Positions 21,179 through 31,891 of a DNA stretch of 64,000 nt are shown here, one piece after another. This stretch comes from Canna indica (lineage: Eukaryota; Streptophyta; Magnoliopsida; Zingiberales; Cannaceae), in assembly GCA_034359265.1 (NCBI GenBank), contig CP136898.1:52441501-52505500 (forward strand), written 5' to 3'. Below the pieces are notes generated by a model, which searched no databases, was not told the origin of the DNA, and was given only the letters and a program-made list of their open reading frames with translations. Positions within the stretch are counted from its first letter, which is position 1, and the number at the start of each line of letters is the position of its first letter. Both the position numbers and the translations under genes were made by a program.

Positions 21179-21773
21179 ATGTCTCGAGGAGCGGTAGTGA
21201 AAGCAACTCTACTTAGCACTAAGGCCGAGGCCGGGGCCGGGATCGTGGGAGACCACCACAAGCCCGAGAGGAGCTGGGATAGGATCCCATGGTTGTGTAG
21301 CTATAGGCCCGAGTGGCTGAGCTGACAGAGGCACTCCGCAGAGAGCAGGAGCTGAGGCAGCAGCCATCGCTAGTATCAGCAGCACCCGCAGTACCAGAGG
21401 TGGTCCAGCTAGTGGCACTGGTGGTCAGAGCCCCGAAAGCACCTTCTTATGCAGATTTTGTTGCATTCAGGCTGCCGGAGTATACAGGGACATATCAGCG
21501 GGTGGAGGTCACCAGTTTCCTGGGAGATTGCTGTGAGCTATGCAAGGAGCTTGGTTGTTCTTTGAGACGATCGCTCGACTGATCGGGCTATAGTTGACAG
21601 GTCCATCCAAGGATTAGCTTCACACCTAGAGGGACCATAGACCGGCAGATGCACCACCCCCTACTTGGGAGGAGTTTAGAGCTGCTATGGTGGAGAAGTA
21701 CCTGCCGATGAGCGTCCGAGATAGACGGGCGAAAGAGTTCGAGCTACTGCGTCAGACGAGCAGTATGGCAGTG
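21179..21773 (+). pseudogene. gag: Tekay gag, N-terminal part, interrupted by a CACTA
   Basis: A possible start is ATG at 21179 (MSRGAV), followed by frame changes. The recognisable gag phrases are YADFVAFRLPEYTGT (near 21440-21490) and, in another frame, EEFRAAMVEKYLPMSVRDRRAKEF followed by ELLRQ (21664-21760), typical of the capsid region of chromovirus Gag. The frame is cut at 21773 by the CACTA insertion and resumes at 27878 with the expected EFTRLSKYH. A ribosome starting here could not produce intact Gag even without the insertion. Confidence 0.75.
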
Positions 21774-22085
21774 CACTACTAGAAACTTGGTCTTCAGCAA
21801 CGGCTATCAGCAACGGCCGCTCAAGCCGTTGCTATTTGCAACGACATTCTTACGGCCGCTCGAGCCGTTGCAGATATGTTGTATCTGCAACGACTTTCTA
21901 ACGGATATGCGAGCCGTTGCTGATGATGTTAATTATTAGCAACGGCTTTCGAACGGACAAGTGAGCCGTTGCAAATGATAACTTATTAGCAACGACTTGC
22001 TAACGGACAAGTGAGCCGTTGCTGATGATAACTTATCAGCAACGGCTTTCTAACGGGCGAGTGAGCCATTGCTGATAAGTTTATA
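21774..22085. repeat. 5' subterminal repeats of CACTA 1
   Basis: More than eight copies of AGCAACGGC or its reverse GCCGTTGCT follow the TIR, many inside a longer phrase CAGCAACGGCTTTCTAACGG. The density and both orientations match TNPA-binding subterminal regions of plant CACTA elements. Confidence 0.88.
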
Positions 22086-22811
22086 TAGGTCGCAGATCGC
22101 GCCCGCCCCCCTTCTTCCTCCCGCTGCTGCCGCCGCCGCTCCTCTCCTGCCTCTCGCCGCCGCTGCCGATGCCGACGACACCGACGACGCCTCCCGCTGC
22201 TGTCGACACTGTCAAGTATGTGCCCTCCGGCCGGCCGTCTCTTCCTGTTGCGGCCGGTAGAAAATCTGACCAAAACCCTAAAAATAGGGTTTCGGTCGGC
22301 GACGGTCGGCCGATGGCCGCCGCCGGACCTTGAACATTGGCCGGACAGTGTGTCCGGCCACTGTACGCCGGCGCCGGAGTCCACCGTAGTTTAATAATAT
22401 TTTTTTATTGTTTTTTTATTGTTTTTTAATTGTTAATTAATTATTAATTAATTATTTAGATTAATTATTTAGATTAATTGTTTAATTTGTTAGAATAATT
22501 TTTAGGGTTTAGATTAATTTTTAGGGTTTAGATTAATTTCGGAATTATCCAATTCGGACGCGCGCCAGAATCGTCCACTTCGGACGCGCGCCGGAATCGT
22601 CCAATATGGACTCGAACTGTCTCGAAACATTTAGAAAATAATCATCCATCCGATGAGTTCATATGTTTCACGTACGCATCGACGAGTCGGATATGATTTA
22701 GCAAATCCTTAGATCCGTTTGGGGATTGTATGTTCGTGTAAAAGAAGTAGATGATCTTTTATACGACGTACAATTCTTGAATTGTCCCTGATTGGACAAT
22801 TTGGGAATATA
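22086..22811 (+). promoter_or_regulatory. Leader and promoter region of CACTA 1
   Basis: A G/C-rich stretch (22100-22260; CCGCCGCCG-like, probably an untranslated exon with GTATGTG at its end) is followed by AT-rich sequence and then by short repeats GAATCGTCCA with CGCGCGCC (22553-22610). From about 22645 the sequence is shared with CACTA 2 (61960-62110), including TTTCACGTACG, GACGAGTC, CTTAGATCCGTT and GATCTTTTATACGAC. I see no protein frame of interest. Confidence 0.55.
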
Positions 22812-23001
22812 GTTATTTGTACTGCACTTACATTTTTATTTTAACTGTTAACTAATTATTCTAAATTTCGGCAACATCTCTCTTGTTCTCCGATACACGC
22901 CCAGATGATATGCGTATTCGGAGAACTGTAGGGAGATGCTGCCGAAATTTAGAATAATTAGTTAACAGTTAAAATAAAAACGTAAGTGCAGTACGAATAA
23001 C
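22812..23001 (+). repeat. Long conserved hairpin upstream of the CACTA 1 transposase
   Basis: Left arm 22812-22896 and right arm 22914-23001 are near-perfect reverse complements over about 85 bases, with a loop of roughly 11-17 bases (CCAGATGATAT in the middle). The equivalent in CACTA 2 is at 62112-62299. The loop-proximal part (GTTCTCCGATAC and GTATTCGGAGAAC) is the same in both elements, while the middle of the stem differs between elements but remains paired within each. It ends 75 bases before the transposase ATG. Confidence 0.88.
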
Positions 23002-23075
23002 ATAAATCCAGAATGGCATAGGACAATCTCACCTAAAGACATTAACCAAAGAAATTGTCATTGATTGACAGAATC

Positions 23076-25613
23076 ATGTTGGCTGATCGAAGTTGGATGT
23101 ACCGACGTCTTGATCGTGGAGCTTTAACGAATGAGTTTCGATTAGGCGTAACGTACTTCCTAAATTTTGCCTATTCGAATCGGAATTTCATTAGCATGGG
23201 TGATCAAATCCGATGTCCGTGCCGCATTTGTTCGAATGGACGATTTTTGGATCGGGAGACTGTCACTCTGCATCTATATAGCAAAGGATTTGCACCAAGA
23301 TATTTTCTATGGACTTGTCACGGGGAGTCACGCGAAGTCGGGACGTCGAGCAATCCTGTCGTTCAGACATATGGTGAATCTTCCTCTGCTGGTGCTTCTT
23401 CATCCGGTCAATGTAATCCCTATAGAACTATGATACTTGATAGTCTTGGGGGTCAATTCCACCTCAATGATAATGTTGATCGGCCAGTTCTTCAGACATC
23501 AGTCCCACCAGATACTACAACGGTTGATATCACAGAAGTACAAACTGCGGTAGAGATTGAATTTTACGAGATGTTGAAAGCTGCCGATGAACCTTTGTAT
23601 GAGAATTGTCCTAAATACACTAGGTTTTCAGCAATGACACAGCACTTAAACATCAAGGCCGATTGTAATATCAGCGGAGTTGCGTATGATCGGATTGCTG
23701 GATTGATTAATGGAATGCTGCCTACTGATAACAAGTTTGAGCCAACTTTTCATAAGACTAAAAAGCTAATGAGAAAATTGGGGCTTGGGTACGAAAAAAT
23801 ACACGCGTGCCAAAATAACTGCATTTTATATTATAAAGAAAATGTGCAGTTGGATAAATGCCCTGTATGTCAACACCCTCGTTACAAGGAGAAGAAATCG
23901 GTCCGACAGAAAAATATCCCGTTTAAGGTGCTTCGGTATTTTCCACTAACACCGAGGCTTCAAAGATTATTCATGGCGGAAAAGACAGCCCCCTACATGA
24001 GTTGGCATGCAAGAAGTCGTGATGATACAGTAATGACTCATCCATCTGACAGTGAAGCATGGAAACATTTGGATACATGTTATCCTTCATTTTCTAGGGA
24101 TACTAGAAATATCAGATTGGGATTGTGCACAGATGGTTTTAATCCGTTTGGACATTCTGCAACTCCTTATTCAGTTTGGCCAGTGCTGCTGACAGTTTAT
24201 AATTTGCCACCGTCAATGTGCATGAAAGATGAATTTATTTATCTTTCGATGATTATTCCGGGTCCTAAGGGTCCGCGAAAAGAAATTGACATATTTCTCA
24301 GACCCTTGATAGATGAATTGAAAACATTGTGGACTGAGGGAGCTGTCACTTATGATTGTCATCGGAAGCAAAACTTCAATTTAAAGGCCGCGGTCTTGTG
24401 GACAATCAATGATTTCCCCGCGTACGGCATGTTGTCGGGTTGGAGCACTCACGGCCGACTCTCTTGTCCGTATTGTATGGAACACTCTAAATCAATCAGT
24501 CTTCAGAACGGACGAAAAATCTCATTCTTTGATTGTCATCGTCGATTCCTACCGGTTAATCATCAGTATCAAAGGAATCATAATAAATTTACTAAGGGCA
24601 GAGTCGAAAGAGATGGGCCACCACCGATGTTGTCTGGTGAACAAATGTTAGCACATGTTTCAGCACTTCCAGATATAGTATTTGGTCGCAATGAAAGAGT
24701 GTCAGGTTTTGTCCAAACACACAACTGGGTGAAAAAAAGTATCTTTTGGGATTTGCCCTATTGGAGTTCATTATTGATTCGACATAATTTAGATGTCATG
24801 CACATTGAAAAAAATGTGTTTGATAATATTTTCAACACTTTGATGGATATTTCTGGAAAAACTAAAGATAATGTCAAAGCCCGACATGATCTGAAAATAC
24901 TTTATAAAAGACCAGAGTTGGAGTTACAAGAGGTCAACGGACGATATCTGAAACCGAAGGCCCTATATGTGTTAAATAAATAACAGATCAAAGATGTTTG
25001 TCAATGGGTAAAAGAACTCAGATTACCCGATGGATATGCTTCAAACTTATCTCGATGTGTGAACGTCGATGATTGCAAAATATCAGGGATGAAGAGCCAT
25101 GATTGTCATGTATTCATGCAGAGATTACTTCCGATCGCATTTCGAGATCTTCTACCAGATAATATTTGGGGTCTGTTGACTGAATTAAGTATGTTTTTTA
25201 GAAACATCTATGCAAATGTCCTTCGAGTCGAAGATATGTCAACACTTAAAAATAATATTGTTGAAATCATATGCAAATCATATGCGAAGTATCCGGCTCG
25301 AAATAAAGATAGAGCATATTGGCGTGTAGTCTGTAAGACAAAAGGTAGAGGAAAAATTGATCCGATAGTAGGAGAAAATGAGCTGATACCTGATATGACA
25401 CATGGTTTCTATCAAGAAGATGATCCTCCTGCTGTGGATCGTATTATTCCAATACTCGAGGATGCAGACACAACGTCAATTCAATTAGAAGTTGAATATG
25501 CTGATGATGACGATCATGAAATTGAGGAAGCTGGAGATGAAGAAGATGAAGAAGAGGAAGAAGAGGAAGAAGAAGAAGAATTCGAAGACTATTATTCAGA
25601 TGATGAGGAATAA
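23076..25613 (+). pseudogene. TNP2-type CACTA transposase, nonsense mutation and internal deletion
   Basis: This encodes the DDE transposase of CACTA elements. The start at 23076 (MLADRSWMYRR) is chosen because CACTA 2 also has ATG at that point. It has a transposase-associated zinc domain (CPCRICSNGRFLD), then the Transposase_21 core with RLGLCTDGFNPFG, LTVYNLPPSMCMK, EIDIFLRPLIDELKTLW and LDVMHIEKNVFDN. A single TAA at 24981-24983 interrupts the frame, which continues unchanged into a DUF4218-like part (DGYASNLSRCV, MKSHDCHVFMQRLLP). After IVEIICK the frame jumps to AYWRVVCKTKGRGKID, so most of the DUF4218 end and the DUF4216 region are missing. The tail is a Glu/Asp run. It should be inactive. 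Confidence 0.9.
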
Positions 25614-25688
25614 TTGTAAAGTATATATTTTATTAAATATATCTCTACTATTTATACAATAATCTGATTATATGTCTGTTCGACAGAT

Positions 25689-27229
25689 ATGTGTGGTCGT
25701 GGTTATCGACGCAGGAGAGCTTCGGAGTCTCCGATCGGTGAGACTCCAGCACTTACTCATGCTGCTGATCCTCCTGTTGCTGATCCTCATGAGGATGATA
25801 CTGCCGAGGCTAGTACATCCAGACACAGGCGGCCACGCGGGCCGAACAGGTGGCAGCCTCCACCAGCCATAGAGTCACGTAGATTGATTAGCGTGATTGG
25901 GGAGCGGTAATATATCATGAATTATGAATCATTACAAATTCATTATATCATAATATAATATTAAAATTTATTTTTGTTGTGTAGGTTTGAGCAAGAAGAA
26001 GTGCCGAGGAGCATTTCTTCTACTATTCGACGATACATGCACGGGGCATGGCCTACGTTGTCTCACGTGCCTAGCGAGCACGTCGACATGTTATGGCGCG
26101 AGTTTGAGGCACGTATTATTATTTTTTTTACATGCATGATGATATATTAATATTGGTACTGATATTATTATTTTGCAGGCTCGCTATACATGGGCCGAGG
26201 ACCAGAGGCCCTTCATTTACGCTGCCTGGGAGGCTATTTCCCGGGCAAGGTACAACGGGCAGCTGGGGCAGGCTCGGTCCCAGGCGATGGCCCGAGCTGG
26301 GACCACTAGCATCACGGAGACTCGGGGATACGGCCCTGGTTGGATTACTCCGGATATATGGGACCAGCTCGTGGGAATATGGTCGACGAATCGATGGCAA
26401 GAGGTTTCTCGGAATGCGGCTAGAAATCGCATGTCGGGGGGAGCAGCGCATCACACCGGCGGCTCTGTTGCATTTGCAGTGCACGCGAACCGTATGGTAA
26501 GTATATTTTTTAATTATATATTTTATTTGTTACTATGTGTACTAATTAATGTATTTGTTTTGTAAATGTAGACGACAGTGTCGGATGACGGGACTGTCCA
26601 GCGACCCTCCCCGATGGCGGTGTTTGAGCGGACTCACCGTCGAGCACATGGGACGGGGGAGTACATCGACAACCGTGCTGCATACATTATGGTAATTATA
26701 TATTTGTTTAAATTATTCATTATATATTTATAATTTAAGTTTTATGATAAATATTAAACAAAAAATCAAACTCTAGTAGGAGACCTACAGCCAGACGGTG
26801 GTGCAGCGCGGGGGTACCCCCGAGGACTTTGACGCAGCATCGTGGGTCGAGGCCGCAGGTGGCTGGGACCATGGCCGCGTATATGGCTTCGCAGATAGTG
26901 GTCATGCGCGAGCCGTACTAGGGCCACTTGGGGCACCGACCCCTCCGGTCGCTGGTGAGCGGCCGTCCACCTCTAGATCCAGTTATGATCATAGTAGCAG
27001 AATAAGGACTCTAGAGGACACGGTCGCGCGTCAGACTGAGATAATGGAGCGCCAGAGTTAGATGATGGCGGATATACAAGCTATGCTACGCAACATGTCA
27101 GGTCATCCCGAAGCAGGCATCTCTTCGGCATCATCTAATCCATCGTCCTCGAGTCAGTCCACGCCGATGTACACTCAAGCACTCCAGACCCCGCCATATG
27201 ATCCAGGCCATCCTCCATCGTCATCGTGA
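25689..27229 (+). CDS. CACTA 1 ORF2, plant En/Spm-type DNA-binding protein, five exons
   Basis: I read five exons: 25689-25906, 25985-26108, 26179-26496, 26572-26691 and 26780-27229, with short AT-rich introns. The protein starts MCGRGYRRRR, has a Pro/Arg-rich low-complexity N-terminus, then the conserved block with YMHGAWPTLSHVP, MLWREFEARYTW and GWITPDIWDQLVGIWS, and a C-terminal coiled coil (RTLEDTVARQTEIMERQ). It resembles the Ptta/En/Spm plant transposase family, thought to act like TNPA in binding the subterminal repeats. Intron 2 would start GC and not GT. One in-frame TAG (27059-27061) truncates the last 56 codons. With those two caveats the gene is nearly intact. Confidence 0.78.
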
Positions 27230-27509
27230 GATTTTGTTTATATTGACTTTGTTACTGAGATATTGAACTTGTTTAATTTATATTGACTATGTTACTGAGA
27301 TGTTGATACTTCAATTTTGCATTTGAATTGTTTTTATACTATCGTGGATAATTATCAATATAAATATAATTGTTTTGATGTATATCTTGGTGTGTTTGTG
27401 ATGTGTGAATGAATGTGTGTATGAGTGTATGGGTGTGTGAGTTATGTATCAGATAATGTATCAATGTATCAATGGAAATTTAAAATTTAAAATTTTTTCG
27501 TTACCAGGT
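27230..27509 (+). other. 3' untranslated stretch of CACTA 1
   Basis: AT-rich sequence after the ORF2 stop, including a TG-rich low-complexity run (27380-27440). I see no further gene before the subterminal repeats. Confidence 0.5.
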
Positions 27510-27874
27510 TCACATCATCAGCAACAGCTTTCCCACGGCCGTCCGTGGGAAAGCCGTTGCTAAAAGTGTATCAAAAGCCGTTGCTGATGACCTACAGCAA
27601 CGGCTTAGCGACGGGCTTTTACTAACGGCGTTGCTACGGACTCAGCGGCCGTTACTATTAATGTTATCAGCAACGGCTCCGAGTCCGTGGCAAAACCGTT
27701 GCTGATAATATTGTTAGCAACGGCCCGATCGGCCGTTGCTGAGCCGTTGCTAAGTTATCAGCAACGCGACTTTCTGTCACGGCTCTATTGCAACGTCTCG
27801 GCCATTGCTGATGCTCTTCAGCAACGGCTCAGCAACGGCATCAGCCGTTGCTGATGCCCATTTTTCTAGTAGTG
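27510..27874. repeat. 3' subterminal repeats and TIR of CACTA 1
   Basis: Repeated AGCAACGGC and GCCGTTGCT in both orientations, ending in TTTCTAGTAGTG at 27874, mirror the 5' end. Confidence 0.88.
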
Positions 27875-27877
27875 GTG

Positions 27878-28500
27878 ATAGATTCTGAGATGGAGTTCAC
27901 TCGGCTCTCGAAGTACCATTCCACCCTAATAGCTACAGAGACCGCCAAGGTCAAGAGGTTTGTTGAGGGGTTGAGGCCACAGATCGCCAGACTGATCCAT
28001 TACACGGAGGAGACTTCATTCTCCCGGGTCGTTGATGAGGCACTCCGAAAGGAGGCGCTGGTATCGACAGACATGCATGATGGTCATCAGAATAAAATGT
28101 TTCGGCCCCATCCTTCAGGGGTCGGCCAACTCACTCTAAGGGACTTTCAGGTCAGCAGATCCATCGCATGGCGGAGGTCATAATAGTTCCAGAGGCCACA
28201 TGGGTTCAGGACCAGGGGCGTCATCTGGAGGTTCGCAGCGGAGATCAAGGCCGCAGTAGTGTAATCGATGTCACAGGAGGCACTGGGAGGCTTGTTGAGG
28301 ACGTTTGGAGGTATGTTTCAGCTGTGGGCAGACTGGACATTTCAGAAAGGATTGTCCTAGCAAGGGCAATCAGCAGCCTGATCAGACCAGAGGAAAGACA
28401 CCTATGTAAGTGGGTTCCATAGCTCAGAGGGGTCAGACTCAGGGAGGAGGCCAGCGAGCTGGTGGTTCAGAGAGACCCACTGTACGGGTGTTTGCTATGA
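27878..28500 (+). pseudogene. gag: Tekay gag, C-terminal part with CCHC zinc knuckle
   Basis: Directly after the CACTA duplication the frame gives EFTRLSKYHSTLIATETAKV, then KRFVEGLRPQI and DEALRKEAL, the standard end of the chromovirus capsid. After frame breaks near 28130 the nucleocapsid knuckle CFSCGQTGHFRKDC lies at about 28314-28355 in another frame. This piece continues the gag interrupted at 21773, confirming where the CACTA went in. Confidence 0.85.
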
Positions 28501-28720
28501 ACCAAGAGGGCGCTGAGGCATCTAGGTCAATGGTGTCAGGTAATATTGTTATCGGGTCTGCCATTGCATATGTTTTGTTTGATACGGGTGCTATGCACTC
28601 TTTTGTATCTGCTTTGTTTGTTGCTAAGTTGTCAGGGGTACCTTCTGTGCTTGAGTTACCTCTTGTGATGTTGACGCCTACGGGCGTTTTTATGATGGCA
28701 AAGACAGTCTTTTAGGGCTG
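28480..28720 (+). pseudogene. Tekay aspartic protease
   Basis: The frame gives VRVFAMNQEGAEAS and then VLFDTGAMHSFVS, with the catalytic DTG at 28581-28589, the retropepsin motif in the DTGA form usual for Ty3/gypsy. It stays open from the gag side to a stop at 28713-28715, just short of the conserved LELDVILGMDWL that begins the next frame, so a frameshift separates protease from RT. Confidence 0.82.
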
Positions 28721-28723
28721 CCA

Positions 28724-30385
28724 ATGTTGGAGCTTGATGTGATCTTGGGCATGGACTGGTTGGCGGACCATTTCGCCTCAGTGGATTGTAGGGCTAAGAC
28801 TGTGACCTTCAGTAAGCCCGGATTACCCCTGTTTACCTTCCAGGGTGAGGGAAGGGGAGAGCCGTTGATGGCAATTTCAGCTCTTAGGGCTCGGGAGCTA
28901 CTTATGGGAGGTTGCCAATCCTTTTTGGCCTTTGTGTCCGCGGTAGAGGAAGGCGGTGGTGCGGCTAGGGACATCGGGGGAATGTCCGTGGTGTGCGGGT
29001 TCTCTAATGGGTTTCCGTAGGAGTTGCCAAGGTTGCCTCCAGAGAGGGAGATCGAATTCTGTATTGATTTGCAGCCAGGGGTGAAGTCGATCTCCATTCC
29101 ACTGTACCGGATGGCACCAGCTGAGTTGAGAGAGTTGAAGTCCCAGTTGCAGGAGCTGCTTGAGTTGGGTTTCATTCACCCAAATGTTTCTCCTTGGGGT
29201 GCTCCAGTGCTCTTTGTGAAAAAGAAAGATGGGTCCATGCGGATGTGCATTGATTACCGACAACTTAACAAGATAACAGTGAAGAATCGATACCCGCTGC
29301 CCAGGATTGATGACTTGTTTGATCAGCTTCAGGGAGCTCAGTGGTTTTCTAAGATTGACCTGTGGTTAGGGTATCATCAGTTGAGGATCCGGGATAGTGA
29401 CATCCCTAAGACTGCTTTTAGGTCGAGGTATGAGCACTTTGAGTTCTTGGTGATGTCCTTCGGGCAGACTAATGCACCTGCAGCATTTATGGATCTGATG
29501 AACTGAGTGTTCAGGGAATTCTTGGATAAATTCATAATTGTGTTCATTAATGATATTTTGATTTATTCCAGGAGCAAGGAGGAGCATGCTGAGCACTTGA
29601 GGGTAGTTTTGGAAATTCTCCGGGAGCACCGATTGTATGCTAAGTTCTCTAAGTGTGAGTTATGGCTGGAGAGTGTGGGGTTCTTTGACCATGTGGTGTC
29701 CAGGGAAGGGGTAAAGGTGGACCCCGCAAAGATAGAAGCAGTTTAAAATTGGAAGAGGCCGACTAATGTCACTGAGATTCGTAGTTTCCTGGGGTTGGTA
29801 GGGTATTACAGAAAGTTTGTGGAGAATTTCTCTAGGATTGCAGCGCCATTGACCCGCCTGACTCAAAAGAAGGTCAAGTTCGAATGTGACAGTAAGTGCG
29901 AGGAGAGCTTTCTGAAACTCAATGACCGCTTGACGTCGGCGCCAGTTCTAGCAATACCTTCGGGCTCAGGAGGGTTTGTTGTTTATTGTGATGCATCCCG
30001 GGTCGGCTTCGGTTGTGTGCTGATGCAGAATGGCAGGGTGATAGCTTATGCCTCCAGGCAGTTGAAGGTTCACGAGAAGAATTACCCAACCCATGATCTT
30101 GAGCTAGCAGCAGTGGTGTTCGCATTGAAGCTGTGGTGTCACTATCTTTATGGTGAGGCTTGTGAGATATACACTGATCATAAGAGCCTCCAGTATTTGC
30201 TCACCAAGAAGGATTTGAACCTGAGGCAGAGAAGATGGCTTGAGCTGTTGAAGGACTATGATTGCACTATCATATACCATCAGGGGAAGACCAATGTGGT
30301 GGCTGATGCTTTGAGCAGGAAGTCTATCGGCAGCCTGGTGCAGTCTTATCAGTATAAGATTCTGGTGAGCTGGTGGCTCACTTGA
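28724..30385 (+). pseudogene. Tekay reverse transcriptase and RNase H
   Basis: LDVILGMDWL leads into [38 protein letters not shown] and [15 protein letters not shown], then after a TGA (29504-29506) [19 protein letters not shown]. The catalytic motif reads FIND where FxDD is expected, so the first Asp of the pair is lost. A TAA lies near 29744-29746. The RNase H begins [12 protein letters not shown] and continues through [31 protein letters not shown] and ADALSRKS. Connection and thumb regions are complete; the copy is disabled by point mutations. Confidence 0.92.
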
Positions 30386-31843
30386 GGGTGCTGTCCACGT
30401 TGGTTGACATACTGCGGGCAGCGCAGGAGGAGGATGTCTTTTGTGTACTCACTAAGGATCTGACCAGAGGGGAGATGCAGATAATGGGTTCAGTGTTGAC
30501 TCGGAGGGCGTTCTGAGGTTTAAGAACCGGATAGTGGTACCTGATATGGCTGAGGTTCGTAGGTAGGTGCTGGAGATGGCTCATCGATCTACCTATACTA
30601 TGCATCCCGGAGCCACGAAGATGTATCGAGATCTCATGCAGAACTATTGGTGGAAAGGCATGATAGAGAAGTGGTCGAGTTTGTGTCTACGTGCCTGGTG
30701 TGTCAGCGGGTGAAGGCTGAGCATTTGAAGCCAACAGGGTTGCTCCAAAACTTAGGGGTACCAAAGTGGAAATAGGAGAAGATAACCATGGATTTTGTGA
30801 CAGGATTGCCAAAGTTTGGGAAGGGCAATGATTCTATCTGGGTAGTGGTGGATCGCCTAACTAAGACTTCGCATTTTATACCGGTCAGGATGACCTTTTC
30901 AGCTGAGCAGTATGCGAGGTTGTTCTTGGATCGGATCATCGCATATCATGGTGTTCCTGTGATGATCATCTCAAATTGGGGTACTCAGTTCACAACTCAT
31001 TTTTGGTAGTCATTCCAGGAGGCTTTGGGCACTTAGGTTCGGTTCAGTACTGCATTTCACCCTCCGACAGATGGTCAGTCGGAGCGGACTATTCGGACGC
31101 TGGAGGATATGCTGAGAGCATGTGTCCTGAATTTGAAGGGTAGTTGGGACAGGCACTTACCTATGATTGAGTTTGCCTATAATAATAGTTATCACAACAG
31201 CATCAGGATGGCCCCATTTGAGGCATTGTATGGGCGGAGATGAAGGTTGCCTGTAGGTTGGTCTGAGGTAGGAGATTCCCTCATGATGGGACCCGACCTA
31301 GTGGAGGAGGCGGTTGAAAAGGTGAAGCTAATCAGAGAGAGGTTGTTAGTAGCTCAGAGTCGCCAGAAGATGTATGCTGATGGAAATGTCAGGGAGGTAG
31401 TGTTTGCTGAGGGGGACATGATGTTCCTCAAGGTATCCCCTATGAAAGGGGTGGTGAGATTTGGTAAGAAAGAAAAGCAAAGCCCTGGGTTCATTGAGCC
31501 ATTTCCTATTCTCCAGCGCAGGGGAGCTGTGGTCTATGAGTTGGCCTTACCTCCTAGTATGGACAGAGTGCATCCAGTGTTCTATGTCTCTATGCTGAAG
31601 AAGTACATTCGGGATGAGTCCCAAATGATCGAGCCTACCGTAGTGGAGGTGGATTCAGCAGTCTCTTATGAGGAGCGGCCAGTTGAGGTGCTAGACCGTC
31701 AAATCAGAAAGTTGAGGTCCAAGGAGATCCCCTTGGTTAAGGTCAGATGGGAGCACCATTCCAGCCAGGAGGCCACCTTGGAGGTGGAGCAAGATATGAG
31801 GGAGCGTTATCCTTCATTGTTTGATGGTTTGGTGAGTCCTTAA
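30386..31843 (+). pseudogene. Tekay integrase with GPY/F and chromodomain-like C-terminus
   Basis: The zinc domain appears as HPGATKMYRDL and CLVCQRVKAEH (30600-30725) across a frame break. The catalytic core has MDFVTGLPK (first Asp), ISNWGTQFTTHFW (the second Asp replaced by Asn in the usual SDRG position), and [18 protein letters not shown] (the Glu). The C-terminal frame from 31247 holds a GPY/F-like SPGFIEPFPIL, then HPVFYVSMLKKY, and a chromodomain-like tail VEVLDRQIRKL, VKVRWEHHSSQEATLEVEQDM. In chromoviruses this tail binds modified histones and directs insertion to heterochromatin. Several stops show the gene is dead. Confidence 0.9.
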
Positions 31844-31879
31844 TTTTCTCTTCTGAAATCCGAGGACAAATTTTCTTTA

Positions 31880-31890
31880 AGGAGGGAGGA
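31880..31890 (+). other. Polypurine tract of the Tekay element
   Basis: AGGAGGGAGGA ends one base before the 3' LTR, the usual position of the plus-strand primer. Confidence 0.75.
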
Positions 31891-31891
31891 T

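Larger units (their letters stand above)
21774..27874 (+). mobile_element. CACTA (En/Spm) transposon 1
   Basis: Ends are CACTACTAGAAA and TTTCTAGTAGTG, with the 3-bp duplication GTG (21771-21773 and 27875-27877); length 6101 bp. Both subterminal regions (21774-22085 and 27510-27874) are packed with the motif AGCAACGGC in both orientations, the expected binding sites for the TNPA-like protein. It has two genes, a TNP2-type transposase (23076-25613) and a spliced ORF2 (25689-27229). It sits in the gag of the Tekay element and so is younger than it. Confidence 0.95.

Noticed and set aside
25540..25613. Acidic Glu/Asp run as a separate acidic protein
   Set aside because: It is the in-frame C-terminal tail of the CACTA transposase.
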